From Salipiger aestuarii (GTDB lineage Bacteria > Pseudomonadota > Alphaproteobacteria > Rhodobacterales > Rhodobacteraceae), in the NCBI RefSeq assembly GCF_003259905.1, contig NZ_QLMG01000014.1, forward strand, positions 1-64,000: a stretch of DNA of 64,000 nucleotides. Direction: 5' to 3'. A program made the position numbers and the translations under genes. Below, piece after piece: positions 16,893 through 26,878 of this stretch (within the stretch, counting starts at the first letter, position 1; every line of letters starts with the position of its first letter). The notes under the pieces were generated by a model. The model saw only the letters and a list, made by a program, of their open reading frames with translations, did no database searches and was not told the origin of the DNA.

Positions 16893-16916
16893 AAGATTTT
16901 TCGTACGAAAAATCTT
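16893..16916. repeat. perfect 24-bp palindrome with CGTACG centre
   Basis: The arm aagatttttcgt is followed by its exact reverse complement. It lies 18 bp after the 32-bp palindrome. The pair sits between the helicase stop and the shared terminator. Confidence 0.8.
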
Positions 16917-16931
16917 TGGAGCCACAGATGT

Positions 16932-16966
16932 AAAACGCCCGGGCGCGGAGATCGCCCGGGCGTTTT
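16932..16966. terminator. bidirectional intrinsic terminator between helicase and gatB
   Basis: A perfect 14-bp stem (aaaacgcccgggcg 16932-16945, cgcccgggcgtttt 16953-16966) has a 7-nt loop. The A/T ends give a T-run in either direction. It separates the convergent helicase (+) and gatB (-) genes. Confidence 0.9.
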
Positions 16967-16990
16967 TACGTTTGTTCCCGAACAGGAGCG

Positions 16991-18505
16991 TCAGAGACCG
17001 AGCTTGGCGGCGACGATTTGGTTGACGGCCTTGGGGTTGGCCTTGCCTTCTGTCGCCTTCATCACCTGGCCGACGAACCAGCCCGCCAACTTGGGGTTTG
17101 CCTTGGCCTTTTCGACCTGCGCCGGGTTGGCGGCGACGATCTCGTCCACCGCGGCTTCGATGGCGCCGGTGTCGGTCACCTGCTTCATGCCGCGGTCTTC
17201 GACGATGGCCTCGGGGTCGCCGCCTTCGGTGTAAACGATTTCGAACACGTCCTTGGCAATCTTGCCGCTGATCGCGTCCGACTTGATCAGCCGCACGATA
17301 CCCGCAAGTTGAGCGGGACTGACCGGGCTGCCGGTGATGTCGTGGCCTTCCTTCTTCAGCCGGCCGAACAGCTCGTTGATGACCCAGTTGGCGGCCAGCT
17401 TGCCGTCGCCTGCGGTGCCTGCGACATCTTCGAAATAGGCCGCATTGGCGACATCGGCGGTCAGCACGCCAGCATCATATTCCGACAGGCCGAAATCCTT
17501 GACGAAGCGCGCCTTCTTGGCGTCGGGCAACTCGGGCAGCGAGGCGGCGATGTCGTCGATCCACGCCTGTTCGATCTCCAGCGGCAGCAGGTCCGGGTCG
17601 GGGAAGTAGCGGTAATCATGCGCCTCTTCCTTGGACCGCATCGAGCGTGTTTCGTTCTTGTCGGGATCGTACAGCCGGGTTTCCTGATCCACAGAGCCGC
17701 CCGATTCCAGAATGGCGATCTGGCGCCTGGCCTCGTGGTCGATGGCGGCCTGGATGAACCGCATCGAGTTCATGTTCTTGATCTCGCAGCGGGTGCCAAG
17801 GTGGCCGAAATCCTGGGTGGCCTGGTATTTCTCGTACTGGCCCGGCAGACAGACCGACACGTTCACATCCGCGCGCAGGTTGCCGTTCTGCATGTTGCCG
17901 TCGCAGGTGCCGAGGTAGCGCAGAATCTGACGGATCTTGGCGACATAGGCGGCAGCCTCTTCGGGGCCGCGAATATCCGGGCGCGAGACGATTTCCATCA
18001 GCGCCACACCGGTGCGGTTGAGATCGACAAAGGACATGTTGGGGTCCATGTCATGGATTGACTTGCCCGCGTCCTGTTCGACGTGGATCCGTTCGACACG
18101 CACCAGCCGCGCAATTCCCGGCTCCATGTCCACGATCACCTCGCCCTCGCCGACCAGCGGATGGTATAGCTGGCTGATCTGATAGCCCTGAGGCAGATCC
18201 GGATAGAAGTAGTTCTTGCGATCGAACGCCGAGGACAGGTTAATCTGCGCGTTCAGGCCCAGCCCGGTGCGCACCGCCTGTTCGATGCAGTATTCGTTGA
18301 TTACCGGCAGCATTCCCGGCATCGCCGCATCCACGAAGGAGACGTTGGAATTCGGCTCGGCGCCAAACATTGTCGATGCGCCGGAAAACAGCTTGGCCTT
18401 GCTTGCGACCTGGGCGTGGATTTCCATGCCGATCACCAGTTCCCAGTCGTGTTTTGCCCCGGCGATGACCTTGGGTTTCGGGGACTCGTAGGTCAGGTCA
18501 AGCAT
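16991..18505 (-). CDS. gatB: aspartyl/glutamyl-tRNA(Asn/Gln) amidotransferase subunit B
   Basis: The 504-residue protein is full length for GatB. It shows GMEIHAQV near the N-terminus, the kinase-like cradle motifs ([53 protein letters not shown]) and a C-terminal YqeY-like helical tail. With GatA and GatC it converts misacylated Glu-tRNA(Gln) or Asp-tRNA(Asn) to the correct aminoacyl-tRNA using an amide donor. I chose the ATG at 18505; the longer frame overlaps the upstream gene without GatB similarity. The start overlaps the end of a conserved-looking gene of unknown function by 13 bp, implying coupling. Confidence 0.96.
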   Translation of the reverse strand: MLDLTYESPKPKVIAGAKHDWELVIGMEIHAQVASKAKLFSGASTMFGAEPNSNVSFVDAAMPGMLPVINEYCIEQAVRTGLGLNAQINLSSAFDRKNYFYPDLPQGYQISQLYHPLVGEGEVIVDMEPGIARLVRVERIHVEQDAGKSIHDMDPNMSFVDLNRTGVALMEIVSRPDIRGPEEAAAYVAKIRQILRYLGTCDGNMQNGNLRADVNVSVCLPGQYEKYQATQDFGHLGTRCEIKNMNSMRFIQAAIDHEARRQIAILESGGSVDQETRLYDPDKNETRSMRSKEEAHDYRYFPDPDLLPLEIEQAWIDDIAASLPELPDAKKARFVKDFGLSEYDAGVLTADVANAAYFEDVAGTAGDGKLAANWVINELFGRLKKEGHDITGSPVSPAQLAGIVRLIKSDAISGKIAKDVFEIVYTEGGDPEAIVEDRGMKQVTDTGAIEAAVDEIVAANPAQVEKAKANPKLAGWFVGQVMKATEGKANPKAVNQIVAAKLGL

Positions 18506-19848
18506 GCTGTATCCTCGTCGCGCTGATCGCGTCGGGGATACGTCAGACCGGCGCAGGGGGCAAGGGCGCAGGGGACACAGGGCGTCGGTTCCAAAGCAAC
18601 GCCCGCTTCGGTAAAGCGTACCGTGCGCCCGCGTTCCAGCTGGTGGGCAAAATGGCCCCGCAGCGCCGACAGCGCGCGGGTGCCTCCGGCGCGCTGTATC
18701 CCGGCCGTGCCCGGGGCGCTCGGGTTCGGCTGCGCGCGTGCCCAGATGTCGGGGTGAATTTCGCGTAGATGATCCTGTACGATCCAGCCAAAGCTGTCGG
18801 CAATCCGCGCCCGTGGTGCGCGCGACGAGGCCGCCCCCGACAGGCTTTGCCCGCAATAGGCCGCCAGCGTATTGGCCATGTGCTGATCCGGGCGCCTTGC
18901 CAGAATGTCATGCAGACCTTCGACGAACAGCTCTGCCTCGACATAGGCAAATCCCCGTGTCTCGCCCGAGCAAAGCGCATCGAACCACACCCAGCTGTAC
19001 CCGCCCATCCCCCAGACGTCCGACACGCGCGCGGCGGTGCGGCGTGCCTCGCGGTCCAGCTTTTCCCAACTGCCGAAGCGCGACGGGACAAGGTCGCGGC
19101 CAAGGGCGCGCATATGGTCCGCGCAGGCCGGATCCAGATCGATCAGGTCTTCGTAATCGTCGATGACTCGGCACGCGGGCCGGGCATCGACCTCGACCAG
19201 CGCGCAGCGCAGGGCGGCAATGGCGGCAGAGTTGCATTCGATCGGATCGAAACGCGAGATCAACCGATGCGCGATCTCCAGATGCTGGGCGCGGGCATCA
19301 TGGCGCAAGGCCCCGAATTCGGGTGTGGTGCCTGCGCCCGACGGTCCTTCCCAGGCACGGGCAACGGCAAGATGCGCCAGCGCCAGGGTGTGGGCGAGCC
19401 AGGCGTCTTCCTCGGATCGGTCCATGCAGTCGCGCAAGGAGTAAAGGATGGCGCGGGCAGCGGTCGGATCGTTGCGCGAGACCGCGCCGCAGGCGCTGTC
19501 GACGGCGTCGGACCCGGCCCCCTCGCCCAGAAGGCGCGCCACGGGCGTTCCGCCCAGAGTGGCGGCGCGGTCTTCATCGGCCTGGCGCAGGCCGCAGGAC
19601 AGCGTTTCCCAGTCGTCCTGCCTTGCGAGATAGCGCCCCTGTATGCGGATACGCCCCTGCTCTGCCGCATCGGGCGACATCGACCGGATGGGGATGTCCA
19701 CCTGGGGCCGTACGTTCTCGGGCGGGCAGTCCGGAACGCCTTCGTCCGAAGACGCAGCGGGGTGGGCCGTGGCGTGAAACGATGTCACGCGCTTGCCGAG
19801 CGCACGCACGGAATGGAACATGAAATGGGGTCTCGATGAGCTGAACAT
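18493..19848 (-). CDS. protein of unknown function upstream of gatB
   Basis: I do not recognise this 451-residue protein. It has no signal peptide or membrane segments. It is mostly alpha-helical by composition, has several Trp/Cys-rich patches ([24 protein letters not shown]) and ends in a Cys/Pro-rich tail (CVPCALAPC). Codon use matches its neighbours and no competing long gene lies opposite, so it is probably real. The start is uncertain: ATGs at 19848 and 19821 are both possible and neither has a clear ribosome-binding site. It overlaps the gatB start by 13 bp, so it is probably co-transcribed with gatB. Confidence 0.6.
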   Translation of the reverse strand: MFSSSRPHFMFHSVRALGKRVTSFHATAHPAASSDEGVPDCPPENVRPQVDIPIRSMSPDAAEQGRIRIQGRYLARQDDWETLSCGLRQADEDRAATLGGTPVARLLGEGAGSDAVDSACGAVSRNDPTAARAILYSLRDCMDRSEEDAWLAHTLALAHLAVARAWEGPSGAGTTPEFGALRHDARAQHLEIAHRLISRFDPIECNSAAIAALRCALVEVDARPACRVIDDYEDLIDLDPACADHMRALGRDLVPSRFGSWEKLDREARRTAARVSDVWGMGGYSWVWFDALCSGETRGFAYVEAELFVEGLHDILARRPDQHMANTLAAYCGQSLSGAASSRAPRARIADSFGWIVQDHLREIHPDIWARAQPNPSAPGTAGIQRAGGTRALSALRGHFAHQLERGRTVRFTEAGVALEPTPCVPCALAPCAGLTYPRRDQRDEDTACLT

Positions 19849-20070
19849 GGGGTCTCGGGGGCGGGATATGATGAGAAACTGCTCCTCAATTCGGGCGCAT
19901 CTTGGGCAAGGCTGCGATGAATGGGCGGCATTCCGCGCACCGGCGCGCAGCCGACGCCACATTGAATCCCAATGGGTTAACGTAGTCGGCCCGCAAGTTG
20001 TTCGCGGGTCGGAACCAGGCGCGCGGCGCGCGCGCTTTACCGGTTCCGCGCTGTGTGGCATGTCGCAGCC

Positions 20071-20922
20071 ATGACACATCGCGTTTTTACGATCTTCGCG
20101 GCTCTGCTGTTCGCCGGAACCGCTTTTGCAGATTCTGCGCCGCTTCCGACTGTGCCGTCGGTTCAGGCGGTGACGGTTTCGCTGCGGCCAACACCGCGGC
20201 GCGTGCATATTCCCGAGGCCCGCTGGGGCACGTCCGGTGGCCGAAAGCAATGGTCGCTGGCGGCGCTGTCGGCGTTGCGCGGGCCGGCGGAACGCCTGCC
20301 GGAAATCGTGCCCGACGACATTTCGACCTGGTGCCCCGCCTACCCGAGCGCCGGACGCGAGGACCGCGAGGCGTTCTGGGTCGGACTGGTATCGACGCTG
20401 GCCAAGCACGAAAGCACCTACCGCCCCACCGCCGTGGGCGGAGGCGGGCTGTGGTACGGGTTGTTGCAGATCCTGCCATCGACCGCCCGGCTTTACAATT
20501 GTCAGGCCCGCAGCGGGGCCGCGCTTCAGGATCCCAGGATGAACCTTGCCTGCGGGCTGCGGATCATGGCCAAGACCGTGTCGCGGGACCGTGTGGTCAG
20601 CCGCAACATGCGCGGCGTCGCCGCCGATTGGGGGCCGTTCCATTCGCGCAACAAGCGCGAGGACATGATCGCCTGGACGCGGTCGCAATCCTATTGCGCG
20701 GGCCTGCCGAAATCGCTCAAGCCGGTGGCGCGGCCCGACAGCTGGGGCGAACCCGCGCTGCTTGCAAACGCAGGTATTGCCCGGACGCGGCCGCATCTGC
20801 CGGCCTTTGACGGCGTGATTGCCTATGCGGTCGATGGTGCGATCCTGCGCCGCGGCATTGATCCGGTGATCGCCACATCGGGCCTGAGCCGGGCCCAGAC
20901 GCACACCAGCCCCATCGACTGA
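20071..20922 (+). CDS. lytic transglycosylase SLT domain protein
   Basis: The 283-residue protein has a signal peptide (about residues 1-20, ending AFA). An SLT-like domain follows, with catalytic glutamate E114 in AKHESTYRP followed by WYGLLQILPSTARLYNC. Two or more cysteines (CPAY, YNCQ, LACG, YCAG) could form disulfides in the periplasm. It would cleave peptidoglycan between MurNAc and GlcNAc. The GLLQILPSTA motif replaces the common GLMQ version. It is monocistronic, with a strong terminator downstream. Confidence 0.82.
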   Translation: MTHRVFTIFAALLFAGTAFADSAPLPTVPSVQAVTVSLRPTPRRVHIPEARWGTSGGRKQWSLAALSALRGPAERLPEIVPDDISTWCPAYPSAGREDREAFWVGLVSTLAKHESTYRPTAVGGGGLWYGLLQILPSTARLYNCQARSGAALQDPRMNLACGLRIMAKTVSRDRVVSRNMRGVAADWGPFHSRNKREDMIAWTRSQSYCAGLPKSLKPVARPDSWGEPALLANAGIARTRPHLPAFDGVIAYAVDGAILRRGIDPVIATSGLSRAQTHTSPID

Positions 20923-21022
20923 ACCGGTGGAACGCTTGGGCGGGGCCGGCCGAGAAGGGCGGAACCGTCAGAGGGGGCGCTGCCCCCGCGCTGCGCGCCC
21001 CCCGGAGTTTATTTTGCAAGAT

Positions 21023-21067
21023 GAAGCACAAGGCGCCGCCCGATCGGGAGGCGGCGCCTTGTGCTTC
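21023..21067. terminator. strong bidirectional terminator between transglycosylase and pepN genes
   Basis: An 18-bp perfect stem (left arm 21023-21040, right arm 21050-21067, core aaggcgccgcc/ggcggcgcctt) has a 9-nt loop. It separates the convergent transglycosylase (+) and aminopeptidase N (-) genes. The T-run is short, but the stem is exceptionally stable. Confidence 0.85.
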
Positions 21068-21126
21068 CTTGTGTTTGGTCTGGTCCGCCCTGTCCCGCTG
21101 GCGACGCGCCCGTGACTGGCCCGTGC

Positions 21127-23667
21127 CTAGCCCAGCAACCGCGTGACCATTTCGGTTACGTCGCGCGACAGTCCGGGCTTGGCGGCGAGGCGTTCAAGCT
21201 CGGCTTTCATCAGCGCCTGCCGGGCGTTGTCATATCGTCTCCAGGTCTGGAAGACCGAGCACATGCGGGCGGTGGTCTGCGGGTTCTTTTCGTCCAGCCG
21301 GATCAGCCAGTCGGCAAGCAGCCGGTAGCCGCGCCCGTCCCTGGCGTGAAAGCCTGCGTGGTTCATCGCCAGAGACCCAAAGACCGCGCGGAAGCGGTTC
21401 GGGTTCTTCCAGTCGAAATCGGGGTGGCGTGTCAGGGCCTCGGCCCGCGTGGCGGCGTTTTCGGGCGCGGTGGCGGCGACCTGAAGCGCGAACCATTTGT
21501 CCATTACCAGGCGGTCGCCGCGCCATTGTTCGGCAAAGCGGGCGAGGGCGGCGTGTTCGGTCCCGGCCTGCACCAGGCAGCCAAGCGCGCCCAGTTGCAG
21601 CGTCATGTTGTCGGCGGCATCAAATTGCGCCTGCGCCGCCGCGCCCCCGTCCAGCCGGGTCAGCAGCGCCAGCAGCGCCCCACCAAGCGCGCGTTTGCCC
21701 GATTGCCCGGCGCCGGGATCATAGGGCGCATCGACGGTGCAGGCCGCGCGCAGATCGCCCAGCCAGCCCGACCATCGCGCCGCCATCGCGTTGCGCAGGG
21801 ATTCCGATGCGGCATAAAGCGCGTCGGGGTCCGGCGTGACGCCATTCGCATGCAGATGCTGCGCCATTTCCGCCTGCGTGGGCAGGGCCAGCATCAGGGC
21901 GCGAAAAGCCGGGTCCAGCGTATCGTCCCGCACCACCTGTTCCAGCGCGCCCAGCCAGGCATCGTCTGGTTCGGTGCCTTCGGTCACCATTGCCTCAAGG
22001 CAGGCGCGGGCAAGATCGCGGTTCGCCTCCCAGCGGTTGAAAGCATCGGTGTCATGGGCCAGCAGAAAGCTCTTTTCGCTGGCGGAGGTTGCGCGTTCCA
22101 GCACCACGGGGGCCGAAAAGCCGCGCAGGATCGACGGCACCGGGCGCGCGCCAAGGCCGTCGAAGGCAAAGCTTTGCCGCGTTTCGGTCATTTCCAGCAC
22201 CCTGGTCGGCGCGACCTCGTCCCCGTTGGGGCCGAGCAGGCCAACCGCGATGGGCAGCACCTGGGGCTGCGCGTCCTGCTGGCCGGGCGTGTGTTGGGCG
22301 AAGGTCAGGGTGAAGGTGCCGTCCTGCCAGTCTTCGGTGACCGACAGGTGGGGGGTGCCGGGCTGGGAATACCAGCGTTTGAACTGGGTCAGGTCGCGCC
22401 CGGTGCTGTCCTGAAACACCGCCAGCCAGTCTTCGATGGTACAGGCCTGCCCATCGTGTCTGTCGAAATAGAGGTCGAGCGCCTTGGCGTAGGCATCATC
22501 GCCGACCAGACGCTTGAGCATCCCGATCACCTCGGCGCCTTTTTCATAGACGGTCGCGGTGTAGAAATTGTTGATCTCCTGAAAGCTTTCGGGGCGGACG
22601 GGGTGGGACAGGGGCCCCTGATCCTCGGGGAACTGGCGGGCGCGCAGGTCGATCACATCGCCGATGCGCTTCACCTCGGGCGAGCGCATGTCCGATGTGA
22701 ACTGGCTGTCGCGATAGACTGTCAGCCCCTCTTTGAGGCACAACTGAAACCAGTCGCGGCAGGTGATGCGGTTGCCGGTCCAGTTGTGAAAATACTCGTG
22801 GGCGATGATTGCCTCGATGCGCTCGAAATTGGCATCCGTGCTGGTTTCGGGGGATGCAAGCACGCAAGACGAGTTGAACACGTTCAACCCCTTGTTTTCC
22901 ATCGCGCCCATGTTGAAATCGTCCACCGCGACGATGTTGAACACATCCAGATCGTATTCGCGGCCATACACCTTTTCGTCCCAGCGCATCGACGCGATCA
23001 GGCTTTCCATACCCCAGGCGCATTTGTTTTCGTCGCCGGGGCGGACCCAGATGTTCAGCGCGACCTCTTTGCCCGACATCGTGGTGAAACTGCCCGGATG
23101 GTTCACCAGATCGCCCGCGACAAGGGCGAACAGATAGGCGGGTTTGGGCCAGGGGTCGTGCCATTCGGCATAGCCGTTGCCGCTGCCACCGGGGTTGCCG
23201 TTGGACAGCTTGACCGGCTCGGTGCCCTCAATCCGCACGGTAAAGGTGGCCATCACGTCGGGGCGGTCGGGGTAATAGGTGATCTTGCGAAAGCCCTCGG
23301 CCTCGCACTGGGTGCAGTACATGCCGTTCGACATGTACAGCCCTTCAAGCGCGGTGTTCGCGGCAGGGGCGATCTCGACCTCGGTCTCGAAGGTGAAACT
23401 GCCGTCCGGCACCGCGCAGCGCAGCCCCTGCGGGCTGAGGGCGGGCGTGATTTCGGCGCCGTCGATGGCCGCGCGGATCAGCGTCAGGTCTTCGCCGTGC
23501 AAAAAGAAATCCTGCTCCGGGGCGTCGGGGGCGGGGTCGAATCGGATGCGCGACAGGACGCGGGTGGCATGCGGAGCCAGGCGAAAGGTCAGGTGGACCT
23601 CGGCGATGCGCCAGCCGAACGGGGTGTAATCCTCAAGGTAGATGGTCTGGGGGCTTGCGTCTTTCAT
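21127..23667 (-). CDS. pepN: aminopeptidase N (M1 family)
   Basis: The 846-residue zinc metallopeptidase has the substrate-anchoring GAMEN motif at 254-258, the zinc site HEYFHNWTG (H290, E291, H294) and the third ligand E313 in LKEGLTVYRD. The C-terminal DUF3458/ARM-like domain is present, giving the full length of bacterial PepN. It removes N-terminal residues from peptides in the cytoplasm. I chose the ATG at 23667 because it gives the expected MKDASPQTIYLEDY start; an in-frame start 15 codons upstream adds unrelated residues. It appears to be a single-gene unit. Confidence 0.95.
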   Translation of the reverse strand: MKDASPQTIYLEDYTPFGWRIAEVHLTFRLAPHATRVLSRIRFDPAPDAPEQDFFLHGEDLTLIRAAIDGAEITPALSPQGLRCAVPDGSFTFETEVEIAPAANTALEGLYMSNGMYCTQCEAEGFRKITYYPDRPDVMATFTVRIEGTEPVKLSNGNPGGSGNGYAEWHDPWPKPAYLFALVAGDLVNHPGSFTTMSGKEVALNIWVRPGDENKCAWGMESLIASMRWDEKVYGREYDLDVFNIVAVDDFNMGAMENKGLNVFNSSCVLASPETSTDANFERIEAIIAHEYFHNWTGNRITCRDWFQLCLKEGLTVYRDSQFTSDMRSPEVKRIGDVIDLRARQFPEDQGPLSHPVRPESFQEINNFYTATVYEKGAEVIGMLKRLVGDDAYAKALDLYFDRHDGQACTIEDWLAVFQDSTGRDLTQFKRWYSQPGTPHLSVTEDWQDGTFTLTFAQHTPGQQDAQPQVLPIAVGLLGPNGDEVAPTRVLEMTETRQSFAFDGLGARPVPSILRGFSAPVVLERATSASEKSFLLAHDTDAFNRWEANRDLARACLEAMVTEGTEPDDAWLGALEQVVRDDTLDPAFRALMLALPTQAEMAQHLHANGVTPDPDALYAASESLRNAMAARWSGWLGDLRAACTVDAPYDPGAGQSGKRALGGALLALLTRLDGGAAAQAQFDAADNMTLQLGALGCLVQAGTEHAALARFAEQWRGDRLVMDKWFALQVAATAPENAATRAEALTRHPDFDWKNPNRFRAVFGSLAMNHAGFHARDGRGYRLLADWLIRLDEKNPQTTARMCSVFQTWRRYDNARQALMKAELERLAAKPGLSRDVTEMVTRLLG

Positions 23668-23784
23668 TCGGGGTCCTGTCGTGGCTTGGGGCCTGAGGCG
23701 CCTTGGAACCAACGCCGTCGTTCAAGTGTTAGGACGTTGAGCAGGGCGCGGCAACCACGCGCCCGCAAATCGCAGGAGGACGTC

Positions 23785-24042
23785 ATGTCTGCACCCGACA
23801 CCGACATCGACAAACAGGAAAAGCAGCACCGCGCGCCGCTTTGGGGCATGTGGGGTGGGCTTGGCCTTGTGGCCATCCTGTTCCTGGGCTGGCTGTTGTG
23901 GACCGTAAGCCAAGGCAGCGAACCCGAGACCCCGGTCGAACGGATGGACGATTTCACCGGCCAGGTGGAAGAGGTCGATCCCAACGCTCCGTCCACGCGC
24001 GACGCCGAAACCACGAACACGGTGCCTGCCGGGTCTGACTGA
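23785..24042 (+). CDS. small single-pass membrane protein of unknown function
   Basis: The 85-residue protein has a short charged N-terminus, one strong transmembrane segment (about residues 20-42, GMWGGLGLVAILFLGWLLW) and an acidic, Pro/Thr-rich tail. A very good ribosome-binding site (caggagga, 23772-23779) precedes the ATG. No catalytic motif is seen. The tail is probably periplasmic. The gene lies divergent from pepN with 117 bp between them. Confidence 0.7.
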   Translation: MSAPDTDIDKQEKQHRAPLWGMWGGLGLVAILFLGWLLWTVSQGSEPETPVERMDDFTGQVEEVDPNAPSTRDAETTNTVPAGSD

Positions 24043-24204
24043 ACCCGGACGGCGTGACCCTGCCTGCACGGGCGTTTTTGCCCCCGCTCGGGCGTGTTGT
24101 CTCGGGCGTGTTGTCACGGGGCATCGGCCCGGATCAGGACCGATGCATGGCGCGGAGGCGCCCCCCGGGTTTTTCCGCGGCCAACTTGCCGGGCGATGGC
24201 CCCG

Positions 24205-25113
24205 TCAGGGCTGTTCGCGGTCGCCGGGTATGATCAAAGACCTCTGGCGCAACGTCAGAGCCGCCGCCCGGCGGACCGCTTGGGTCAGCTCGCTGATCGC
24301 GCCCGCGACAAGGCGGCTGACCTGCCAGTACAGCGCCACGTCGCGTGGTGCGTGCGGGCCAAGCGTCACCAGCGCGCCCGAGCGGAGCGCGCCCGTGACA
24401 AGCGGTTCGGGGTTTAACGCCCAGCCGAGTCCCGACACCGTTGCATCGACAAACCCGTGCGAAGACGGCAGGCGGTGAACGGGCGGCGCCAGCGTTTCGC
24501 CCGTGGTGTCGCGCAGCCAATCGTGCTGAAGCATGTCCTTTTCGTTGAACTGAAGCACCGGCGCGCGAGACAGCGCCAGCGTGGTGACGCCTTCGCTGAA
24601 ATGGCGGGCGTAAAAGTCCGGCGCGCAGGTGGCCACATAGCGCAACGCCCCCAACGGCACCGCAGCGCAGCCCTGGACGGGGCGGCCATGGGCGGTGATC
24701 GCGGCCGATACCTCGCCCCGGCGCAACCATCCCGCCGAATGCGATTCGTCATCCAGCAGAATGTCGTACAGCAGGTCCTGACCGGCAAGCGCGGGCAGGA
24801 ACCACGTCGCAAGGCTGTCGGCGTTGACCGCGATGCGCAGCCGGGCAGGGGCGGCAGGCAGCGCCAGTTCGCGCAGCAGGGCGGCGTCCAGAAGCGCGAT
24901 GTCGTCAGCGTGGCGGGCAAGGCGCGCACCTGAGGGCGTCGCGGTGCAGGGGCTGGCGCGGATCACCAGCGCGGCGCCCACGCGATCCTCCAGCGCCTTG
25001 ATGCGCTGGGACACGGCGGACGGGGTGACATGCAGCGCCCGAGCGGCCCCCTCGAAGCTGCCAAAACGCAGGACGGTCGCAAGGGCGGACAGCTGGGCGG
25101 GGTCGAATGACAT
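24205..25113 (-). CDS. LysR family regulator, LysG/ArgP type
   Basis: The 302-residue protein has an N-terminal LysR helix-turn-helix (FGSFEGAARALHVTPSAVSQRIKALE) and a C-terminal effector domain of the ArgP/LysG subgroup. It is divergent from a LysE/ArgO exporter 91 bp away, the standard arrangement in which the regulator senses Lys/Arg and switches on export. The ATG at 25113 is preferred over 25119, as it begins MSFDPAQLSALATVL. It probably also represses its own gene. Confidence 0.9.
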   Translation of the reverse strand: MSFDPAQLSALATVLRFGSFEGAARALHVTPSAVSQRIKALEDRVGAALVIRASPCTATPSGARLARHADDIALLDAALLRELALPAAPARLRIAVNADSLATWFLPALAGQDLLYDILLDDESHSAGWLRRGEVSAAITAHGRPVQGCAAVPLGALRYVATCAPDFYARHFSEGVTTLALSRAPVLQFNEKDMLQHDWLRDTTGETLAPPVHRLPSSHGFVDATVSGLGWALNPEPLVTGALRSGALVTLGPHAPRDVALYWQVSRLVAGAISELTQAVRRAAALTLRQRSLIIPGDREQP

Positions 25114-25121
25114 TAGCAAAA

Positions 25122-25136
25122 CTTAACAAGGGTAAG
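25122..25136. promoter_or_regulatory. probable LysG binding site between lysG and lysE
   Basis: The sequence cttaacaagggtaag has CTTA/TAAG dyad symmetry in an AT-rich patch of the 91-bp divergent spacer. LysR regulators bind such T-N11-A-like dyads. It lies next to the regulator start, so it probably serves autoregulation and exporter activation. Confidence 0.45.
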
Positions 25137-25204
25137 ATAATTGCGCTAGGGGCATCTGTGCGCGCCATGTTAGCCCGCCACGAACACCAGACGGAGACGC
25201 GCCG

Positions 25205-25801
25205 ATGCACGCCGCTTTCGCAGGCCTTGCCCTTGGGCTTTCGCTGATCGTCGCCATCGGCGCGCAAAACGCCTTTGTGTTGCGGCAGGGGTTGATGCGC
25301 AGCCACGTCCTTGCGGTCTGCATGGTCTGTGCGGTGTCGGATGCGGTGCTGATCGCCGCCGGGGTCGCGGGGTTCGGGGCGCTGACCACCGCCGTGCCGT
25401 GGCTTGAAACCGCCATGCGCTGGGCTGGGGCGGGCTTTCTGGGCTGGTACGGGGCGCGCACGTTGCTCTCGGCCTGGCACGGCACGCAGACGCTTGCCGC
25501 CGGGCAGCTCGCCGGATCGCTGAGCGGGGCCGTGCTGAGCTGCCTGGCGCTGACGTGGCTCAACCCGCATGTCTATCTGGATACCGTGATGCTGCTGGGC
25601 GCGGTGTCGGCGTCTTACGACAACAAGCTCGCCTTTGCGCTGGGCGCGATGGGGGGATCGTTCCTGTTCTTTTTCAGCCTGGGCTATGGCGCGCGGGCGC
25701 TGGCGCCGGTATTTGCCCGCCCGGTCGCCTGGCGCTGGCTTGATCTGGGCATCGGCGTGACCATGTGGGCCATCGCCGCGCGGCTGGTGCTTGGGGGGTG
25801 A
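25205..25801 (+). CDS. LysE/ArgO family amino acid exporter
   Basis: The 198-residue protein is of family size, with about six membrane segments. It opens with the family motif GLSLIVAIGAQNAFVLRQG and has LTWLNPHVYLDTV in the middle. These exporters release excess lysine or arginine and protect against toxic accumulation from peptides. Several peptidase genes lie nearby (pepN, pepF), though no functional link is proven. It is divergent from its LysG-type regulator. Confidence 0.93.
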   Translation: MHAAFAGLALGLSLIVAIGAQNAFVLRQGLMRSHVLAVCMVCAVSDAVLIAAGVAGFGALTTAVPWLETAMRWAGAGFLGWYGARTLLSAWHGTQTLAAGQLAGSLSGAVLSCLALTWLNPHVYLDTVMLLGAVSASYDNKLAFALGAMGGSFLFFFSLGYGARALAPVFARPVAWRWLDLGIGVTMWAIAARLVLGG

Positions 25802-25849
25802 CACGGATTGCGCTTGCGCCCGCGCGGTCGCGGGCTAAGTCTGCGCCTC

Positions 25850-26749
25850 ATGTCAGAAACGGTTTCAAGCCCGGTCAGGGGCATCGCCTGGATGATGGTC
25901 ACAGGCCTGTGCTTTGTGTCGATGACGGCATTGGTCAAGCTGCTGGGCGGGCGCGTACCGGCGGCGGAGTCCGCCTTTCTGCGCTACCTTCTGGGATTGA
26001 TTTTTCTGATCCCCGCGTGGCGCGACCTGTGCGCGCTGCGGCTGAGCCCGCGCCAGTGGCGGCTGTCGGTGCTGCGGGGCGCGATGCAGACGCTGGGGGT
26101 GTTGTGCTGGTTCTTCGCCATGACCCGCATTCCGCTGGCCGAGGTCACGGCGATGAACTACCTGACCCCGGTTTATGTCACGATCCTTGCGGTGATCTTT
26201 CTGGGTGAACGGCTGGCGGTGCGCCGTATCCTTGCCATTGTGGCGGCGCTGGGGGGGGCGCTGGTGATCCTTCGCCCCGGTTTCCGCACGCTTGATCCGG
26301 GACATTTCGCCATGCTCGGGACGGCGTTCCTGCTTTCGATCTCGTACCTGATTGCCAAGATCGTTTCGGACGAACTGAAACCCGTCATGGTGGTGGCGCT
26401 GCTGTCGATCGCCGTCACCATCGGATTGGCGCCATTCGCGGCGGCGGTCTGGGTGACGCCGTCGCTGGCGGATCTGGGCATTCTGTTCGGAGTCGCCTGC
26501 GTGGCGACCGGCGGACACTACGCCATGACCCTGGCCTTTGCCGCGGCGCCGGTGACGGTGACGCAGCCGGTGACCTTTCTGCAGCTTGTCTGGTCGGTGG
26601 CTCTGGGTGCGCTGTTTTTCGCCGAGCCTGTCGACCCCTGGGTCGTGACAGGGGGCATCATCATCATGGGCGCCGTGGCCTTCATCACCTGGCGCGAGGC
26701 AGTGCTGAAGCGACGCGTGGCGCAGCGCGCGCACGAGTCGCATCTGTAG
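25850..26749 (+). CDS. EamA/DMT superfamily transporter
   Basis: The 299-residue protein has two EamA repeats and about ten membrane segments. It shows the typical ALGGALVILRPG at the end of the first repeat and LVWSVALGALFFAEP in the second. I prefer the ATG at 25850 to a TTG at 25808. DMT transporters export or import small metabolites; the substrate is unknown. It starts 48 bp after lysE on the same strand and could be co-transcribed with it. Confidence 0.88.
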   Translation: MSETVSSPVRGIAWMMVTGLCFVSMTALVKLLGGRVPAAESAFLRYLLGLIFLIPAWRDLCALRLSPRQWRLSVLRGAMQTLGVLCWFFAMTRIPLAEVTAMNYLTPVYVTILAVIFLGERLAVRRILAIVAALGGALVILRPGFRTLDPGHFAMLGTAFLLSISYLIAKIVSDELKPVMVVALLSIAVTIGLAPFAAAVWVTPSLADLGILFGVACVATGGHYAMTLAFAAAPVTVTQPVTFLQLVWSVALGALFFAEPVDPWVVTGGIIIMGAVAFITWREAVLKRRVAQRAHESHL

Positions 26750-26878
26750 CGCAGCCAAGGTGTGGGAAACGCACCGTTTCCAAATCCGGAAAAATCCTTG
26801 GAACTTGCACGGATTCGCCGCAATCGGCGGGCAGCCTTCCGCTGCGGCAAAAGGCCGCAACAGACCAGGGAGAGCAAG

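Noticed and set aside
16843-16966. CRISPR-like repeats
   Set aside because: The palindromes differ in length and have no regularly spaced repeats or spacers; no cas genes are seen.
21061-23745. Very long plus-strand open frame opposite pepN
   Set aside because: It mirrors the pepN gene, which has GAMEN and HEYFH motifs; the plus frame has no family similarity. Only its last part, from 23785, is a real small gene.
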